A stretch of DNA of 64,000 nt from NCBI GenBank assembly GCA_032821775.1, contig JAVLRN010000007.1, forward strand, positions 1,054,001 through 1,118,000, written 5' to 3'. Position numbers and translations under genes: made by a program. Of the stretch, positions 1 through 10,777 are shown piece by piece. The notes under the pieces are model-generated. The model saw only the letters and a program-made list of their open reading frames with translations. It did not search any database and had not been told where the DNA came from. Position 1 is the stretch's first letter. Every line of letters starts with the position of its first letter. Origin of the DNA: Sanguinoderma infundibulare (Eukaryota; Basidiomycota; Agaricomycetes; Polyporales; Polyporaceae).

Positions 1-78
1 ACAGTCGTATCGTCCTTGCGAAGAAATATCGTACATATGATGATGCCCGCAACATCCTGTCCTGTCCGTGAAATCTAC

Positions 79-1490
79 TCATAGAAACTGAAACCTCATC
101 TTCACCCTCGATGCGATCACCCTCATTCGCCTCCCGATGTCCCTCTTCCCGGTCACGACATCGCTGTCCCTCGGAGTCGCTAACATCGGGCTGCTCTTCG
201 CAGACGAACTCCGCCCGATGCTCGCGTCCCTATTGCTATTGGCGGCCCTAGCCCTCAATTTCGCAGCCGTGTTGGGGCTGAAGTCGAGGCTGCTGGAGCA
301 TGCTGAACCTGCGCGATGTGCCACCTCCATTTCCTCCACTTCATCCTGCCTCCCCTGCCGCACGCGCAGGATCGCCCACGCGGATTGTAGCATCGACCTC
401 ATTATATTCATGTTATGATCCAAACGGCTCAGACCCGGGTTCGAGCATGGGTTCGCGCGGGCAGCAACGGCCTGCAGTGGCTCAAGGCCAGACAGCGTAT
501 CATCCGTGAGGCCGCTGTCCATCTGGCCGATACAGAACTCGTCGAGCCAACTGCCTGTTACGTCGCAGAAGAACGTGTCGAGCTCTGCGATGTTCCGCCG
601 CACGTCCGACAGACTCATCCGGATACAAGGGTTCACGTGGAGCATGCCCCGGACGATTTCGTTCAGGCCCGGCGAGATCGGAAGGACCTCAAGGAGGTAC
701 CCTGGATTCCGAACGAACGCGGCGTAGTTGTGCTCGGACAGGGATGCACTCGGCCAAGGAACACGGCCGCTGACCAGGTGGAGGAGGATGATGCCGAGGG
801 CCCAGATGTCGCTGTCCACCGAGTTCGGGGCCTGGCTGTCCGCCGAACTCGAGGGCTGGCTGGCGTTCATGCCGAGAAGCTCTGCGAGGGTGTTGGTGAG
901 CGGGCCTGCATATTGGAACAAGGAACCAGAAGAGACTGACCGGGTGACATGTATGCCCGCGTACCGCGCCTGGAGCTGTAGCACTTGCTCCGGCTGGCGA
1001 GCCCGAAGTCTGCAAGGAACACCTCCGTCCCGCCTTCGCTGCCGAGCAGGATGTTCTCGGGCTTGAGATCGCGGTGGTAGATCCCGGCCCTGTGCAGGTC
1101 TCTCACTGCGTCGACGATCCCGAGGAACAACGCCCGGAGACGCCGCTCGTCGGTGATGGGGCCCTTCGTCTTGAGTTGTTTCCAGAGGCTACCCCCACGA
1201 CAGAGGTCCATGACGATGGCCAAATTCTGATTGTCCTCGAAGGATTCACGGAGCTTGACGACGTTGGGGAGCAGCGAAGCGCGCTCGTGGAGGGTGACCT
1301 CGAGGCGGCCGCGGCGCTTTTTATTGGACTTGGAAATGACCTTCACGGCGACGTCTGACCGTTGGATTCTGTCGAACGCATGGTAGACAACTCCGAAGGA
1401 GCCGGAGCCAAGTACATGGTTGAGTTCGTATCGGCCGCCGAGGACGAAGCCAGTGTGGTCTGGGAGGGTGGAAGAGGAAGAGGAAGGCAT
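79..1490 (-). CDS. Serine/threonine protein kinase, copy A
   Basis: Predicted cytosolic Ser/Thr kinase of 458 residues in two exons (1490-941 and 905-79) separated by a 35-nt intron (GTCAGT...TGCAG). Visible kinase motifs in order: glycine loop LGSGSFGVVYHAFD, catalytic lysine in DVAVKVISK, catalytic loop YHRDLKPENILL, metal-binding DFGLAS, and activation-segment end GTRAYMSPG. Helix F follows in exon 2 as SDIWALGIILLHLVSG. The C-terminal ~130 residues are Ser/Ala-rich and low in complexity. All catalytic residues are present, so it looks active. The start codon follows a conserved leader and TATA-like box shared with copy B at 43.9-45.3 kb. Copy A has about 26 residues near the C-terminus (starting IMRSMLQSAW) that copy B lacks. 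The subfamily resembles fungal Ran1/Ksp-type kinases, but the substrate is unknown. Confidence 0.88.
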
Positions 1491-1588
1491 GGTAAAGGAT
1501 GGAATAGGGTGGAAGTGGTGTTGTGAGAGGTTGAGTCCGCCAGGGACGATGCAGGGTAGGTGGGGGACTTGCATCGAAAAACGACCTC

Positions 1589-1596
1589 CTTTTATA
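1589..1596 (-). promoter_or_regulatory. TATA-like box of kinase copy A
   Basis: On the minus strand this reads TATAAAAG, about 100 nt before the start codon. The same box is in the matching place upstream of kinase copy B, inside a longer stretch of conserved upstream sequence. That conservation supports a core promoter rather than a chance match. Confidence 0.6.
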
Positions 1597-1850
1597 CGTG
1601 TCGGGCACCGTCTCTCCAAGGCGGGTGTCCGATACATTCGACATGGCACCAAACCCACATCCGAGCGCGCATTCCTAGTGCAGCGCTCAAATCGCCAAGG
1701 GGACCAAGGAAAACGTAGAGAGCGGACGGCACAAGGCCGCTTTCGAACGCAGATCGAGTGTCAGAAATCATGCACTTACACGGCAACGAAAGGCGCCTCG
1801 ATCCGGGTAATTCGCATCTGACCCAGTCCCGTCGGTGACGTTAGTGAGTC

Positions 1851-2637
1851 CTGTCTACCAGGTACTGCTCCAGAGGTAGGCGTCCAAGTCCGAGGAAAAA
1901 TGTGTGGCCTTACGTCTCTCGCGGATTAGGGCGGAGAAGTACTAGAGTCGGAGGGTGAGGACATCAGGGTAGCCTGTATTACAGTCCGGATCGCAAAGCG
2001 GCTGGAGAAACAACGCAAAGTGATTTCGTAGTCGCTATGGAATACCACAGATGCTTAAAAGGCCTGGGATATGAGAGAACTAGTGGTCAGCAACGGGTCG
2101 AGACGCTGAATATAGCACTCACATGCATAGCATTATTACGCGGGGAAGAAACGAGCCAGACTCTCGAAAAGGGACGTGAACCAACTGTAAGTACAGCATG
2201 CATGCGCTCATTCTTTGCATACAACACCGGCACCTCTACATAGAAATATCGGCGCTTGTGAGTAAAACGAGTTGATGAGACATAGACCGGCGGAGACCGA
2301 CCTGGACTGCCTTACTAACGCGGTACTACTTTAGGATGCGAAGCAAGCGAGAAGGGTGTGGCGGGCGGGGAGGAAATGCGAAGAGTACCAAGTCCGAGCG
2401 AGGCGGCGAGCGAGTCTGCAGAACGAGCACAAGCGCCCCTAGACTCCAGCCTCTCGGGTTCAGCTGGTCTGCATCCCGTTACCGTTTACGCGGACAGGAG
2501 GAGGACAAGAATTCAACTTATTGCAAACCGAGCACACTCCATATCCTGCGCCATATAAAACCAGGTCGGTAAACAAGTGAGTTATACAGTCCAACAATCG
2601 GTCTCATTAGCAATCCACGATGTCCCAAAGAAAAACA
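1851..2637. other. Intergenic stretch between kinase A and hexosaminidase A
   Basis: No coding region is supported here. Similarity to the upstream region of kinase copy B fades out near 1850, which marks one edge of the duplicated segment. The short open frames show no domain, splice pattern or paralogue in the window. Confidence 0.5.
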
Positions 2638-4903
2638 TCACGAATTTATGTCACACTCCCCCGGACGCAGCGCACACCACATCGGCTGCAGCTGGATCGC
2701 CTTTACGCCCCTCTGCCTCATCCGGAACGCGACGTCGTGCAGACGAGGGAGCGCCGAGGAGCCGTTGCCGCCAGACCCGGTCCAGAAGACCTCCGCGGAT
2801 GCGGCGGCGCGCGGCCAGACGATGGGGTCGAGGTTCTCGGGGCCGGACTGCTCAGTCCAGAGAGCTTGTTCGCCTGCATATATCACAAGGTATCAGCACG
2901 GGTAATGATCAAAGACATCGTGGGACATACCACCGAGCACAAGGTGAGCTTGGGAGGCGGAGATGTTCGCTTGTGGGTCGAAGGTGTATGCCTGTTCAGA
3001 GTACAAGTCAGAATAGCAGTTAAGACGAAGGTGAGAGGAGCGTCCACAGACCTTCTGCCATGTCTTGAACGGGTCACACCAACTGTTACTGTAGGACAAT
3101 AGTCAAATGTATTTTCAGTGCAGCTGTCGAGCTTCACTTACCCGACGTCAGCTCCAATCCACTCTCCGGCGCCGCAATCCTGTGTGTGTGATCAGTCAAT
3201 TGTGCTCGAGTAGAAGCTACACGGAACTCACCAGATAGAAATAATCGGACGGAGCGTGGACGAGGCGGAAGTTCTTTTGAGCTACAGCAGCAGCGTTCAT
3301 AGACGATATCCAGACCAAGACCACGGTCTCGTTCGACAACGTAACGTTGTGATCCAGCACCATCTCTACAGAAAACCCAGTCAGATCAATCACCCCAACT
3401 GAACAAGACGCTACATGCCTTCCCACACAGCGGGGGTCTTGCCTACGGCCTCAATGGCCGCGTGAGTCTTCTGCGTGAACACACTAAGCGCTTGCTCGAG
3501 AGTCCGCCCCGCGGCCTTCAGGTCCGCCTGCGTCTCGGCGTCCTGCGCGTAGCAATTCGTGTTGAGCTCGTCGCCCCCAGTGCTCATGACAGTCGATGGG
3601 AACATGCGCGCGACAGCTACGAGCATCTCAGCGGTGAAGTTGGTGACCGCAGGTGAAGCGAGGCGGAGCTGGCCGGCGGGGGGTTCTGAGTGTATTCGTT
3701 AGCAATATTCGGTTCCGGGAACGAAGGAGGACGAACTTGCCATTTGCGAAGGACGCCCACGGAGATGCTTGCGGACAAGCAACGTACTCCGGGTGCGCGG
3801 CTGAAATGATCGCGGTATGGCCGGGGGTATCGATTTCCTGGAAAACATAAATTCGCCCATGTCCGGATATGCGTGAAGAACTATCCACGTACGACCATCA
3901 CGTCAATGCCTCGCTACCAAGGAGATGCGACCGAGTTAGAAATATTACGCAATAGACAGTGAAGACAGCTCACGGCACCAGCATAGTCAACAATATCCTG
4001 AACATCGCTTGGAGAATACACCATGCTTGAATCGTATGCGCCCGCACTCGCGAGCTCGGTGAACCCAGGAATGGCCAACGGGAAGCTTTGGCTATCAGTA
4101 ACATGCCAGTGGAATTGGCTCATCTGTATACTACTAAGCATACCGACACTGGCTGAAACACAAGGTTCCCATACCTTGACCAAGCTCATCGCGTCGAGAG
4201 TACGTTTGATGTCCGCAACAGGAAAACTGAGAAGAAATACATTCGAGTTTGCGGAACGACCTGAAACACTGTGCATACACTCACAAATTCCGTGCAGTAT
4301 CGAGCATAAGGCCTCGCCAAGGCTACATATGGATTCCATCGGCCTCCTCCAGTCGCGACAAATGGGTGGAAGGAGACTCACGTATGCTGGCGCATCTGCG
4401 ACAGAAATCGGCGCTTCTACCGTATAAATCTGGCCCGACCATTCGTAGAAGAGCTGCGAGAACGTCGTAAGCCCGCGTAACAAGCCCAGCGTCGAGTTCG
4501 CGGTGAGCGTAGCCCCGGAACCGTCCGCAGGGATGTTGAGCATGTACTCCTCGCTCCTCGTCCCAACCGCCAACCTCGCCTCGTCCGTGATGCTCCGCAC
4601 AGTCGCGCCGTTGGAGACGGAGAGCCCGAGCGTCTCGAGTGACTTGGCCGTCTTGAGCGCGATGCTGTCAGAGGACCCACGACCGACGACGAGCCGGCCA
4701 AGCTTGTCGTTCTTCAGGAACAACTTTGTGCGCGAGACCGCATCGGATAGGTCCGAAGGCGCGTCCTGGATGTTGACATGGATGTCGAAGTTCGGCGCGA
4801 GCTTCAAAGCGGTAGAACCTGTTTTCAGGGAGCGGGGTTGGGGCCACAGACCGAAGACACCTGCCACAGGGACCAGCGCCAGCAAGAAGAAGGGGGGCCT
4901 CAT
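2638..4903 (-). CDS. GH20 beta-N-acetylhexosaminidase, copy A (secreted)
   Basis: Predicted secreted exo-enzyme that removes terminal N-acetylglucosamine from chitin oligomers or glycans; 550 residues. The N-terminus MRPPFFLLALVPVAGVFGLWPQPRS is a signal peptide followed by the LWPQPRS start typical of fungal GH20. Then come the GH20 N-terminal domain, PWRGLMLDTARNF, QFHWHVTDSQSFPL, EIDTPGHT, the catalytic Asp-Glu pair in STGGDELNT, and the C-terminal LWTEQSGPENLD. I derive 12 exons: 4903-4382, 4322-4285, 4226-4175, 4123-3974, 3913-3893, 3837-3741, 3685-3419, 3365-3232, 3179-3142, 3088-3052, 2991-2931 and 2873-2638. The introns after 3741 and 3419 start with GC. The exon sum is a multiple of three and matches copy B exon for exon, except for four introns found only here. 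Confidence 0.92.
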
Positions 4904-5451
4904 CGTAAAGGGGTCGAAACTCGAGGCGGAGGTTTCCGCTGCTTCAACGAATTTATGGTCACCGCGATTGGAAGCATCGCGGTGAAGCGAGCATGGAAGG
5001 GCCAGCCGGCTGGGGTGGCAGGAAGACTGGAAGTTGTGGAACGCGCCGCCGTCCAGCAGCGTCCAGCTGACCGGGAGGAATGTAGCGGCGGCTTCCACCC
5101 AAAAATACTATCGGTCGCATGGTCGAGGACGAGACAACGCACGTATGGTCCGCCGTGTTCGATGTACGTCGCCACATGGCCCTCGCGGTTGAGCTAAGCG
5201 TAGATAACGGAATCGCCGGCGACACTCGAGGGAATACCAGTTCGATACCGAGGAGATACGACGTGGATCGCCTGAGAAGAGCGAGAAGACGGGCACATGA
5301 AGGACTTCAGGGCGAGCAGGTGATGGTCATAGAAAACGTTGAGCTCGCCGGCGTCTATGTCGTACAAGCTCTTGGCCAAGTCTCGGCGTCTGGCTTCATA
5401 TATGCTGCTCCGACCTCGACGAGCTCATACTGAACATCCTAGTAATCCACC
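4904..5451. promoter_or_regulatory. Divergent intergenic region
   Basis: This stretch separates hexosaminidase A on the minus strand from the gene at 5452 on the plus strand, so both 5' regions and promoters must lie in it. I do not see a clear TATA box or a named operator. Confidence 0.4.
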
Positions 5452-6318
5452 ATGCCTCCGCATTTCCTAACCAGCAACTTCCGCGTTGCTTTTGAGGAAT
5501 ACTTCAAACCCGACCAACAACGGGCCGCCATCGACAACCTGAAAGCGTACATCGCTGACGTCCGTGACATGCCCGAAGAGCGGCGGCGCGAGCTCGACAT
5601 TCTCCGGGCCCAGGACACGACTCAGGAGCAGATCGACGCGCGGATGGCCACGTACCTTGACAAGTGCCACTGGCAGCTTGCGCAGTTCTACCGGGTGAGT
5701 AGGCTCTCCCCGCCGTACTCGCGCTCCCGCGTCCCCCTCACACTCCGACGCGAACCAGGGAGTCTGACCTGGGTGCTTGCACAGTACTCTGTCCCGTGCC
5801 GCATCACGGAGGCCGAGGAGAACCTGCGCGAGGTCATCCGGTACGCGCAGGAGAAGCCGGGTGCGAAGAAGGACGTCGCGCCCGAGCTCTACCTCGCCGT
5901 CGCGATCCACAAGGTTCCGGGAAAGGAAGAGGAGTCAAACGCCCTCTTCACGTCCTCGTTCGCCTATTTCGAGGAGCATGGCGCGCCCGGGCTCGGTCCC
6001 CGATCGGAGCTGTGGGCTCGGGCTGCTTGGGCACGGCTGTTGAGGAGGATGGAGAAGGTGAACGAGGCAGAGGCGCAGGAACAGGCCATAATGTGAGATC
6101 TCGTTCGACTTACGGTCCAGGTTGCATATCGCTGATCTGTCTTCGATCTGCTCAGTCAATGGATCGTGTCACATCCGAGTGTCTTAACTCCCGCGAAACT
6201 GGATGTCCTGGTGAGCGATGAAAACGACGAGGGCGTCCTCAGTAACATCGGCGAGTATCCGGAGGTGAGGCTCGCGATCGAGAAGGCCCGCCAGCGTGGT
6301 CGTACGACCGAAGACTGA
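5452..6318 (+). CDS. Unrecognised alpha-helical protein, 237 aa
   Basis: Three exons (5452-5694, 5785-6092, 6156-6318) with clean GT-AG junctions give 237 residues. I do not recognise the family. The protein is charged and apparently all-helical, with EENLREVIRYAQEKPG, ELYLAVAIHKVPGKEEE and RSELWARAAWARLLRRM spaced roughly like tetratricopeptide-type helical hairpins. It has no signal peptide or membrane segment. The last exon is confirmed by frame continuity across the intron (AT|T CAA TGG) and ends in the basic tail RGRTTED. It lies between members of the duplicated families and has no second copy in the window. A TPR-like scaffold is only a guess from composition. Confidence 0.75.
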
Positions 6319-6563
6319 ATTTCACCCGTATATATTGTTGTATAGTATGTCCACTTGTAACGTACCAAGATGCCCCAATTCCGTTATTGACCAAAGGGAT
6401 TCGAAGATCTCTCTACCCTCGCAGTGTCTACAATAAACCTTCTAGCTGCCCCTCAACTTGTAGGTTCAAATACTGGCCACCATTTTCGCCATAATCGACA
6501 ATGAAAATGCAAGTCGAAGAGACACAGTGCTAGGGTTCTGCTCCAAGTCCGCCGCCCACACCT

Positions 6564-8353
6564 CTAGCTCGACGCTGACGTTGCTGTATCGCTCCTGCGG
6601 GTTGCACTGGAGGGCGCTGAAAGAACGCTGAAACGTTCTTCATGCTGCCGCCTGGCGGCCTGCAAGACCGCTACTTGATCGCAGATTTGTGTCCAGGCAG
6701 AACGAGTGGAAGGGAGGGAGGAAACAGTGGGGTTTTCACCTCTGGTTTCGACTTCCAAGCGAGGAAAAAGACGGTCGAAAAGCAATGCCGTGTACCGATA
6801 GTCGTCCATACTGAATTGCCCGAAAGACACCGTTCGCAACGAGTGGTCTAGAAGAGGGTAGTCTGCCACGCGCGAGAGGTCGTGTTCGGGTATGTGCATG
6901 GAAGAGAGACGCAACATCTCCAGCTTTGGACATCGGGTCGCTAGCCCGACGAGCGCAGCTGGACCAAGACTCGGAGCTGGTGGCGTCGGAGGGTTGGGGG
7001 AGTTTGGGTAAGATGAGATCTGCAGCGTAGAGAGGTGCGGCCACGCTTCCGCTACAGCACAAATGTCCGCATCTGTGCTTGCATCGAAGAGCTGGCGGGC
7101 AACCACGGTGAGGGACGTCATTCTCCCCAACCCGAAGAGTGGCTGGACCATGATCCCGACGGAAAAGCTCTCCCATGGGCGGCGCTTTCGGTTTCCGAAC
7201 CGCGCATTCAATTCCAGCACCTGCAAACGCGGGAAACAGAGGGCAATCGCAGAGAACGTGGCATAGCTCTCGCCGACGGTGGGGAAGTAATGTGAGTGGA
7301 GGATGAGTTTGCGAAGGTTCGGGGATGAGAAACAATTATAGAGCTTGACATCCATCCCGGGTGGCAAGTTTTGCAACCAGAGCGTGTGCAGCTTTTCCAG
7401 CGTGGATCCAGGGGTCCCGAGCCGTAAGCCGGGATCAACCAAGCGATCTGTGACGGTATGGTTTCCCAGGTGGATAACCTCAAGACTCTTCATGCCAAAG
7501 AATACCGACCGCAGGGACTCCAGGTCGATATCGGAAGACATGCGGGAGTTGATGGTGCGCAAGCACTTCAGCTTTTGGATCGGCGAGAAGATGGACAGGG
7601 AGAGGGGTAGGTCTCCGGTGCTGGTTGCGAAGTCTATCGTGCTCAGGCGCGTCGCCACGGAGCAGACCATGGCAAAGAGAGACTGAAGGGAGCACTCCCA
7701 TGCTCTTCTATCCCTTTGGACACCACAGGAGATTTCGAGGTCAGTAAGGCTTTGAGAGAGTAGGGGGCGGATCACCCAGGTGGACTCCGGGGATTTGAAA
7801 CTGAGGTACAGCCGCCGCAGGTTAGGCAAGAGGGGGTGGTCATGAGTGAGGTGTGCTAAAAACCCCCAAGTCGAAAGGGCGACCTTTGCGTGGTCATGGC
7901 TTCCCAAGCGCAACTCTCGCACGTATTCTGCCCGTCTACACATACGTTCCCACTCCAGCGGATCCAAATTTCCGCTGAGCATCTAGTCGACGGAGTGCAT
8001 GTCAGAAGGCTAGACCTTTGATGGATCAAATACACTACAAAAGCCCCGGGGGACGAAGTCACTAAGCAATTAGTATTGGCACTCACGTAGGTCTCGTATA
8101 TTGTCTCATTTTCATTCTCGTCGGCTTCGCGCACCCTCGTAAACGAGGAGGACAAAAGGCTAAGGAGTGGGACCAGGCTGGTCAACTCTCTCCATAGGAC
8201 TCGGTTGGCGGGTTCCTGGAAGGCGATGCAGACCGCAGCCGCTTGCGCCAAGACTGCCTGAGGGTTGATTCGCCGCGGCGTGTATTCATGATCGATCGAC
8301 TCGAAGATGAGATTGAGGATATCCGAGTTCGTGAGTGCACTGCGAGTAGCCAT
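6564..8353 (-). CDS. F-box/leucine-rich-repeat protein, copy A
   Basis: Predicted substrate-receptor subunit of an SCF ubiquitin ligase, 561 residues, two exons (8353-8087 and 7982-6564). The N-terminus has an F-box-like helix set (LTNSDILNLIFESIDHE, then AVCIAFQEPANRVLWREL). It is followed by irregular LRR-like segments such as LPNLRRLYLSF, LKCLRTINSRM, MKSLEVIHLGNHTVTD, PNLRKLILHSHYFP, FPRLQVLELNARF and CPKLEMLRLSSMHIP. The first exon ends ACCTAC|GTGAGT and the second begins at ATGCTCAGC, a junction shared with copy B. It is the only intact one of three related F-box loci here. Agaricomycetes carry large expansions of such genes; the target is unknown. Confidence 0.88.
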
Positions 8354-9126
8354 GGCAGTGGTAGGAGGTGAGGAACGTCGAGGGGTCGCAACTGTACTAC
8401 GATAGCGTTACCGCAGCACACTGGGACGGGTCTGCGAAGGGCCATGATAAGTTTAAGGTCAGCTGGCAGGGTGCTGGTCACCTGGTGGTTTGGAAATCTC
8501 TGTGGCTTCTACTACGAATCGGCCCGAGGACCGACGTCCACAGAGAATATCCCTGCCCACATTTAGTGCGAAGAACAGAGGGTGTGGCGCTGTAATACTG
8601 AGGCGAATCAAATCGACAATTGAACCACAACTTGAACCTCGTCGGTCCGACATCTCATCAAACGCGTCGACCCCGGGCCGGACAGCGCCTAGTGCCCGGC
8701 GACAGCTCCATCTAGTAGTACAGGAAAATAGAAATGATTCAGCGACATAGCAGCACAACAGGAGCATGCACCACTTACCAATCGACAAGTTGCACATTGG
8801 TCCGTCCAGGCACTCTGACTCCCAAGGGGGCCTCATAGCCTTCGTGACGGAGAGGAATGGCTCATGATGCGGCTCGCCTGCTGCCGCCTCGCTATATGGG
8901 ATGCCTTCGTGACAACGACATGTTAACGGCCGCGTCAAGTGTTGCACCTGGAATATGCAGCACGTGTTATACGGGAAGTAATCCGGATAACCACTTGCCT
9001 CAGAACTTCATGACCTCTTGCGACAGCCATGTGGCATTGTCTATATCCGTGACTACACAGGTGGGCATGTACACCAAGACATAGACACCACTGACGACAG
9101 GCAAGCTCATCTGAGTTTTTACGATG
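8354..9126. other. Intergenic stretch upstream of F-box A
   Basis: Holds the 5' region of F-box A and, at the right end, the 3' flank of the truncated hexosaminidase copy C. No coding region is supported. Confidence 0.45.
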
Positions 9127-9680
9127 CTAAAGCGGTAAGGTCGCAGGCCCTCCCCCGAATGGCACACCACTCAGGCTGGAGCGAAATCGTCTGCACGCCG
9201 CGCGTCCGGAACCGGTACGACACATCGTGCAGCCGCGGCAGCGCCGTGCTGACGTTTCCAGGGCCTGTCCAGAACAGCTCCGCGGAAGTGGCAGCGCGCG
9301 GTGGTTCTCTGGCCCGGATTGCTCCGACCAAAGGAGGTGCTGGCCGCCGAGAATGAGCTTTCTCTCCTCCGCGGTCAGGTTCGCGGTCGGGTCGAACGCG
9401 TACGAGTGCTGCCAGGTCTTGAACGGGTCGCACCACGAGTTTTGAGCGGGGAGGCGGACCGTCCAGTCGCCGTGACCGCAGTCCTGCAGTAGAGACATGG
9501 AAATTAATAACAAGCCATAAGACAGGCAGAAGCACCGGCACACGTACGAGGTATAAGTAGTCAGAAGCCGAGTGGATGACCTTAAAGCCCTTCTGCACGA
9601 CAGCCTTGACGTTTGCAGACGAGGTCCAGACAAGGACCGGGGTGTCCGGGTTCAGCGTGACGTTCTGGGCTTGGGAGTGC
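9127..9680 (-). pseudogene. Truncated GH20 hexosaminidase, copy C
   Basis: The 3' third of a hexosaminidase gene. It starts abruptly at QNVTLNPDTPVLVWTSSANV, crosses an intron, and continues DCGHGDWTVRLPAQNSWCDP to LLWSEQSGPEN. There a deletion of about 16 nt relative to copy B shifts the frame; the shifted tail is still alignable at DNA level to the copy B stop codon and a further ~35 nt of 3' flank. The catalytic domain is missing. The intron differs from that of copy B at only about five or six of 64 positions, so copy C is a recent derivative of B in inverted orientation, not of the neighbouring copy A. Confidence 0.9.
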
Positions 9681-9869
9681 TTGAAAGGTACAGTGAACGC
9701 CCGTAAGCGGCTCGCGCATACGCTGTCACTCGCTTGGGTCAACATTTCCGTCGAGCATCTAGCGTGGAGAAGTTATGGGCTCAGGATTCCGATTTCCAAG
9801 TTTCTCAGTAGAATATGATCCACTCACGTATGTGCTACGAGCCATGTCATCTGTTTCCACCCTCACGTA

Positions 9870-10088
9870 CTAGGTAAGGAGGGACAGCAGCCGTGACAAG
9901 CCATACAAGTATCTCCAATGACAGGTTCGTGGAAAGCGACGCAAACCCGAGCCGCCTGTGCTAGCGACCACATGTGTCGGGTCGTCGGCCTCGTAGGCGA
10001 TATCTTCTCCCTCGTCGCCATTGTAGGTCAGATTATCGAAGATGAGGTCGAGGACGTCTGCGTGTGTGAGAAGAGAGTGAACGGCCAT
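9870..10088 (-). pseudogene. F-box gene fragment, copy C
   Basis: Begins with an F-box start like copies A and B (MAVHSLLTHADVLDLIFDNL). It continues to DDPTHVV and then shifts frame before a segment that would read AQAARVCVAFHEP, the counterpart of AQAAAVCIAFQEP in copy A. Nothing after this resembles the LRR part. The fragment sits just upstream of hexosaminidase copy C, repeating the hexosaminidase/F-box neighbourhood seen at the other two loci. Confidence 0.75.
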
Positions 10089-10142
10089 GACGGTGGTGAT
10101 GTTGGTTCAACGTTCAACGTTGAATGAACATAAATTCAGGTT

Positions 10143-10178
10143 GACGACAGCGGGATTCGAACCCATGCCTGACGTTAT
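10143..10178 (-). other. tRNA-like T-arm and acceptor end (probably a relic)
   Basis: On the minus strand the sequence reads GGGTTCGAATCCC followed by GCTGTCG, matching a tRNA T-arm and 3' acceptor strand. A partly complementary CGACAGA lies about 75 nt upstream. No acceptable anticodon loop (U at 33, purine at 37) could be built between them. A tRNA pseudogene or a tRNA-derived SINE head is more likely than a working tRNA. Confidence 0.3.
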
Positions 10179-10777
10179 TACATAAGGCTGCTTGGCCTTT
10201 GCAATTGCCCTGGCCCGAGTTTCTGTCGATATCGTGCACATGAATATCCTCAGGCCTCATTCAACGGATTGCACACTCCTGCAGCCTGCAGGACACAACT
10301 AGGTGAGTACGTACCTCACTCCTCTCATTTCTTTCATGGTAGGCGATGTTCAATTGAAGATGGAAATGCATCCCATATTTCAAGATAGGGCAACTTGAAT
10401 CCTCTCCTTCTGGCTTTATGACATTCTGTGCCACAGTCGCTAGTTCCGCCGCAATGCTAATGCTGATGAGCACGACTGGACTCCGAGCACTTATCTGGCG
10501 GGTGCAAAACCGTGACCTCCAGACATCGAAACAACTGCTGCTGTCGATATATCGCTAGTGCAACCACTGGAATTGATAGCCATCTGTGGTTGAATCGATA
10601 TGACCGGACGTTGGTCGCGTCATCGGCTTCCCCAACGGTCATACAGACGGCATACACACTGCTTCGCTGGCTCCCAGGCAAGCCATTCATTCTTGCCAAG
10701 GCTCGTCCTAACCGCCACCGCCAGCTCTTGCCAAGCACTGGTCACGATCGGACAAGGAGGCAGCAACAGTCAAACAT

